Assembly: GCA_945870465.1 (NCBI GenBank)
Contig: CAMBSS010000198.1
Coordinates: forward strand, 1 to 7,015
Source: Bordetella parapertussis
Lineage (GTDB): Bacteria > Pseudomonadota > Gammaproteobacteria > Burkholderiales > SG8-41
DNA length: 7,015 nt
Direction: 5' to 3'
Shown here: in pieces, positions 5,368-7,015 of the stretch
Position numbering within the stretch: the first letter of the stretch is position 1
Layout: each line of letters begins with the position of its first letter
Position numbers and translations under genes: made by a program
Notes under the pieces: model-generated
What the model was told of the DNA's origin: nothing
The model's database searches: none
What the model saw: only the letters and a program-made list of their open reading frames with translations

Positions 5368-5879
5368 ATCAGGCGGCGGGGGCTAACCCGATGACCGGAA
5401 ATGATTGAGGAGGTGCATAACCGACAAACGAAAAACGGCATAGACGATAGACGGGTTTCCCGCCCTGCGTGGCCGCGGGCCATCTCGTCTCTCGCCGGCG
5501 ACTTCTGGAATGCGTGTCGGCGCTGTGGTCGGCGCGTGTCATTTTGCATTTGCAACGTAGTCAGGGCTTGCTTGCGCTCGCCGCATGCTGCTGATTCGGC
5601 AGCGTCAATCACTGCATGGTCTGCCGCGACCTGCGCGGCTTTGGCCGCGTTCGTACACGCATCCGCCGCTTTCCGCGCCGCCGCCGCCGAGCGTATGGCT
5701 GCTGCCGTCGCGTTGCTGGCCAGGTCTTTCAGCGATTCAAGCACGGCGGAAAATCTGCGGTTGACGATGCTATAGCCTTCGCGCAGGTTCCTGATCTCGC
5801 GTTCGAGTTCGGCCAGCCTGGCGTAGATTTTTTCGTTCTCTTCGGTCAAGCGGGTCTCCCGGCAGCTGTCATTTTCCAT
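5346..5879 (-). CDS. Small coiled-coil/Ala-rich protein with a tail read through repeat B
   Basis: The ATG (5879-5877) shares its A with the pilU stop (TGATG), suggesting translational coupling. I do not recognise the protein. Residues 10-55 (RLTEENEKIYARLAELEREI onward) look like a coiled coil; 56-100 are a very Ala-rich helix (AAAIRSAAAARKAADACTNA). No signal peptide or membrane segment is evident. From about residue 111 the character changes: Arg, Ser and Cys become common and the helical pattern is lost. Residues of about 128-161 are encoded by the antisense of repeat copy B, and the frame ends at 5346, inside the EAL gene. The natural protein was probably about 110-125 residues, with its original stop removed or displaced by the repeat. 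Placed after pilU, it may be a pilus accessory factor, but nothing in the sequence proves that. Confidence 0.65.
   Translation of the reverse strand: MENDSCRETRLTEENEKIYARLAELEREIRNLREGYSIVNRRFSAVLESLKDLASNATAAAIRSAAAARKAADACTNAAKAAQVAADHAVIDAAESAACGERKQALTTLQMQNDTRRPQRRHAFQKSPARDEMARGHAGRETRLSSMPFFVCRLCTSSIISGHRVSPRRLICASCCL
5397..5496. repeat. Dispersed intergenic repeat, copy B
   Basis: This is the second copy of the repeat at 2673-2773, in the same orientation, about 2.7 kb away (11 substitutions and one single-base gap over 101 columns by hand). Two short palindromes are visible: CGGG-TTT-CCCG (5452-5462) and TGGCC-GCG-GGCCA (5470-5482). The second stem is identical in copy A with only its loop changed; the first is shortened there. 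Heptamer pairs are present: CATAGAC/GATAGAC (5439-5452) and TCTCGTC/TCTCGCC (5483-5496). It lies between the small coiled-coil gene and the PAS-EAL gene, ending about 30 bases before the EAL start. There is no transposase or obvious target duplication. Confidence 0.85.
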
Positions 5880-7012
5880 CAGACGACACGCATATCTGAT
5901 TTGGTCTGCAGCTGGGCCGGCATGCGTCCGTTCTGCTCGAGCTTGATATGCAGGCGCAGATCATTCGCCGAGTCGGCAAAGCGCAGCGCATCTTCGTAGC
6001 TGATGACGTTACGCTGATACAGTTCGAACAGAGCCTGGTCGAAAGTCTGCATGCCGAGTTCACGCGAGCGGCTCATCGCCTCCTTGATGCCCTGAACCTC
6101 TCCCTGGAAAATAAGGTCCTTGATGAACGGCGAATCGAGCATGATCTCGAACGCTGCGACGCGCCCATGGCCGCCTTCGCGCGCTATCAGCCGCTGCGAG
6201 AGGAAAGCGCGCACATTGAGTGAAAGATCCATCAGCACTTGCTGGCGGCGGTCGTCGGGGAAGAAATTTATTATGCGGTCGAGTGCCTGATTGGCGCTGT
6301 TGGCATGCAGCGTGGCGAGGCACAGGTGGCCGGTTTCCGCGAACGACACGGCGTGCTCCATGGTCTCGCGGTCGCGAATCTCGCCGATCAAAATAACATC
6401 CGGTGCCTGGCGCAATGTATTCTTGAGCGCCATTTGCCACGAGTCGGTCGTTACCCCGACCTCGCGCTGGTTGACAATGCAGTTCTTGTGTTCGTGCACG
6501 AACTCGACCGGGTCTTCAATGGTCACTATGTGGCCATAACTGTTTTCGTTCCGATAGCCTATCATCGCCGCCAGCGTGGTCGATTTGCCGGTCCCGGTTC
6601 CGCCCGCAACTATCACCAGTCCGCGCGCCGCCATCGCCACGTCTTTCAGCACTGGCGGCAGGTCCAGTTCCGCGAAATCCGGAATCCTCGTCATGATGGT
6701 GCGTATCACGAGGCCGGTGCCGTTCTGGTCGATAAAAGCATTGACGCGAAAGCGGCCGATCCCGTTGGGCGCAATCGCGAAATTGCATTCCTTGGTCGCC
6801 TCGAACTCCGTCATCTGGCGGTCATTCATGACCGTCCGCGCGAAAGTCTGGGTGTGAACCGCGGTCAGTTTTTCATGCGAGAAGGGCGCGACCTTGCCAT
6901 CAACCTTGATGGCAGGCGGAAAGCCCACGGTGATGAAGAGATCGGATGCCTTCCTGCGCACCATCAATCTGAGCATGTCGTGGATTGCGTCTATCGACCG
7001 GGCCTGTTCCAA
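5879..7012 (-). CDS. pilU: PilU, type IV pilus retraction ATPase (PilT paralogue)
   Basis: PilU is a cytoplasmic hexameric secretion-type ATPase that works with PilT to drive type IV pilus retraction, and so twitching motility and DNA uptake. The 377 residues show an N-terminal PAS-like part (SDLFITVGFPPAIKVDGK, 23-40; ECNFAIAPNGIGRFRVNAF, 75-93), Walker A GGTGTGKST (137-145), an Asp box IEDPVEF (165-171), Walker B with catalytic Glu (DVILIGEIRDRE, 205-216; E211) and a His box HLCLATLHAN (229-238; H236). The C-terminus GMQTFDQALFELY...YEDALRFADSANDLRL is typical of PilU, as are the GGTGTGKST form of Walker A and the length near 380; PilT is nearer 345 residues. The frame opens with TTG at 7012-7010 three bases from the window edge, and the one preceding codon is also open. 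The start is therefore provisional: it may be this TTG, a codon outside the window, or the internal ATG at residue 13. The stop overlaps the next gene's ATG. Confidence 0.93.
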   Translation of the reverse strand: MEQARSIDAIHDMLRLMVRRKASDLFITVGFPPAIKVDGKVAPFSHEKLTAVHTQTFARTVMNDRQMTEFEATKECNFAIAPNGIGRFRVNAFIDQNGTGLVIRTIMTRIPDFAELDLPPVLKDVAMAARGLVIVAGGTGTGKSTTLAAMIGYRNENSYGHIVTIEDPVEFVHEHKNCIVNQREVGVTTDSWQMALKNTLRQAPDVILIGEIRDRETMEHAVSFAETGHLCLATLHANSANQALDRIINFFPDDRRQQVLMDLSLNVRAFLSQRLIAREGGHGRVAAFEIMLDSPFIKDLIFQGEVQGIKEAMSRSRELGMQTFDQALFELYQRNVISYEDALRFADSANDLRLHIKLEQNGRMPAQLQTKSDMRVV

Positions 7013-7015
7013 GGC

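Noticed and set aside
2673..5496. The two repeats as ends of a composite transposon carrying the MshEN and EAL genes
   Set aside because: No transposase, no target duplications, and base composition of the enclosed genes is like their neighbours. The copies have also diverged and overlap gene ends.
5879..7012. PilT rather than PilU
   Set aside because: Walker A GGTGTGKST, the ADSANDLRL C-terminal segment and the 377-residue length all match PilU.

Overview
The window is GC-rich, densely coded chromosomal DNA from a Gram-negative proteobacterium. A betaproteobacterium is my best guess, from the PilU sequence, the codon use and the heptamer-rich intergenic repeats; nothing in the window fixes the genus. 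I found no rRNA, tRNA, CRISPR array, transposase or phage gene.

Left part (1-1295). A leftward pair consists of an exported calcineurin-like metallophosphoesterase (188-1183) and, 10 bases downstream, the 5' end of a glyoxalase-like (VOC) gene. That VOC gene stops after about 38 recognisable codons, just where the tail of an unrelated rightward gene (1-63) ends, so it looks truncated by a rearrangement. The phosphoesterase and pabB diverge from a short shared region (1184-1295), which holds a good sigma-70-like promoter for pabB.

Middle (1296-2820). pabB (1296-2684) encodes the aminodeoxychorismate synthase subunit of folate synthesis. Its stop codon lies inside copy A of a roughly 100-base repeat. 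Copy A is followed by paired heptamers filling the convergent gap.

Right part (2821-7015). Four genes run leftward. In transcription order they are: pilU, a type IV pilus retraction ATPase; a small coiled-coil/Ala-rich protein whose start overlaps the pilU stop; a membrane PAS-EAL protein in which the DDFG loop reads DAFG; and a membrane protein with two tandem MshEN modules (the c-di-GMP-binding fold normally found at the N-terminus of PilB/MshE/GspE ATPases), one transmembrane helix and a beta-rich, probably periplasmic domain. Copy B of the repeat lies between the small gene and the EAL gene. The small gene's frame runs through it and into the EAL gene.

How the parts may work together (inference): the right-hand cluster looks like a c-di-GMP/type IV pilus control module. 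The degenerate EAL protein and the MshEN protein would be nucleotide readers next to a pilus retraction motor. The most novel item is the MshEN protein: four 24-residue motifs arranged as two 24+5+24 modules, detached from any ATPase and wired across the membrane. The second is the repeat pair, which touches the 3' ends of two genes.
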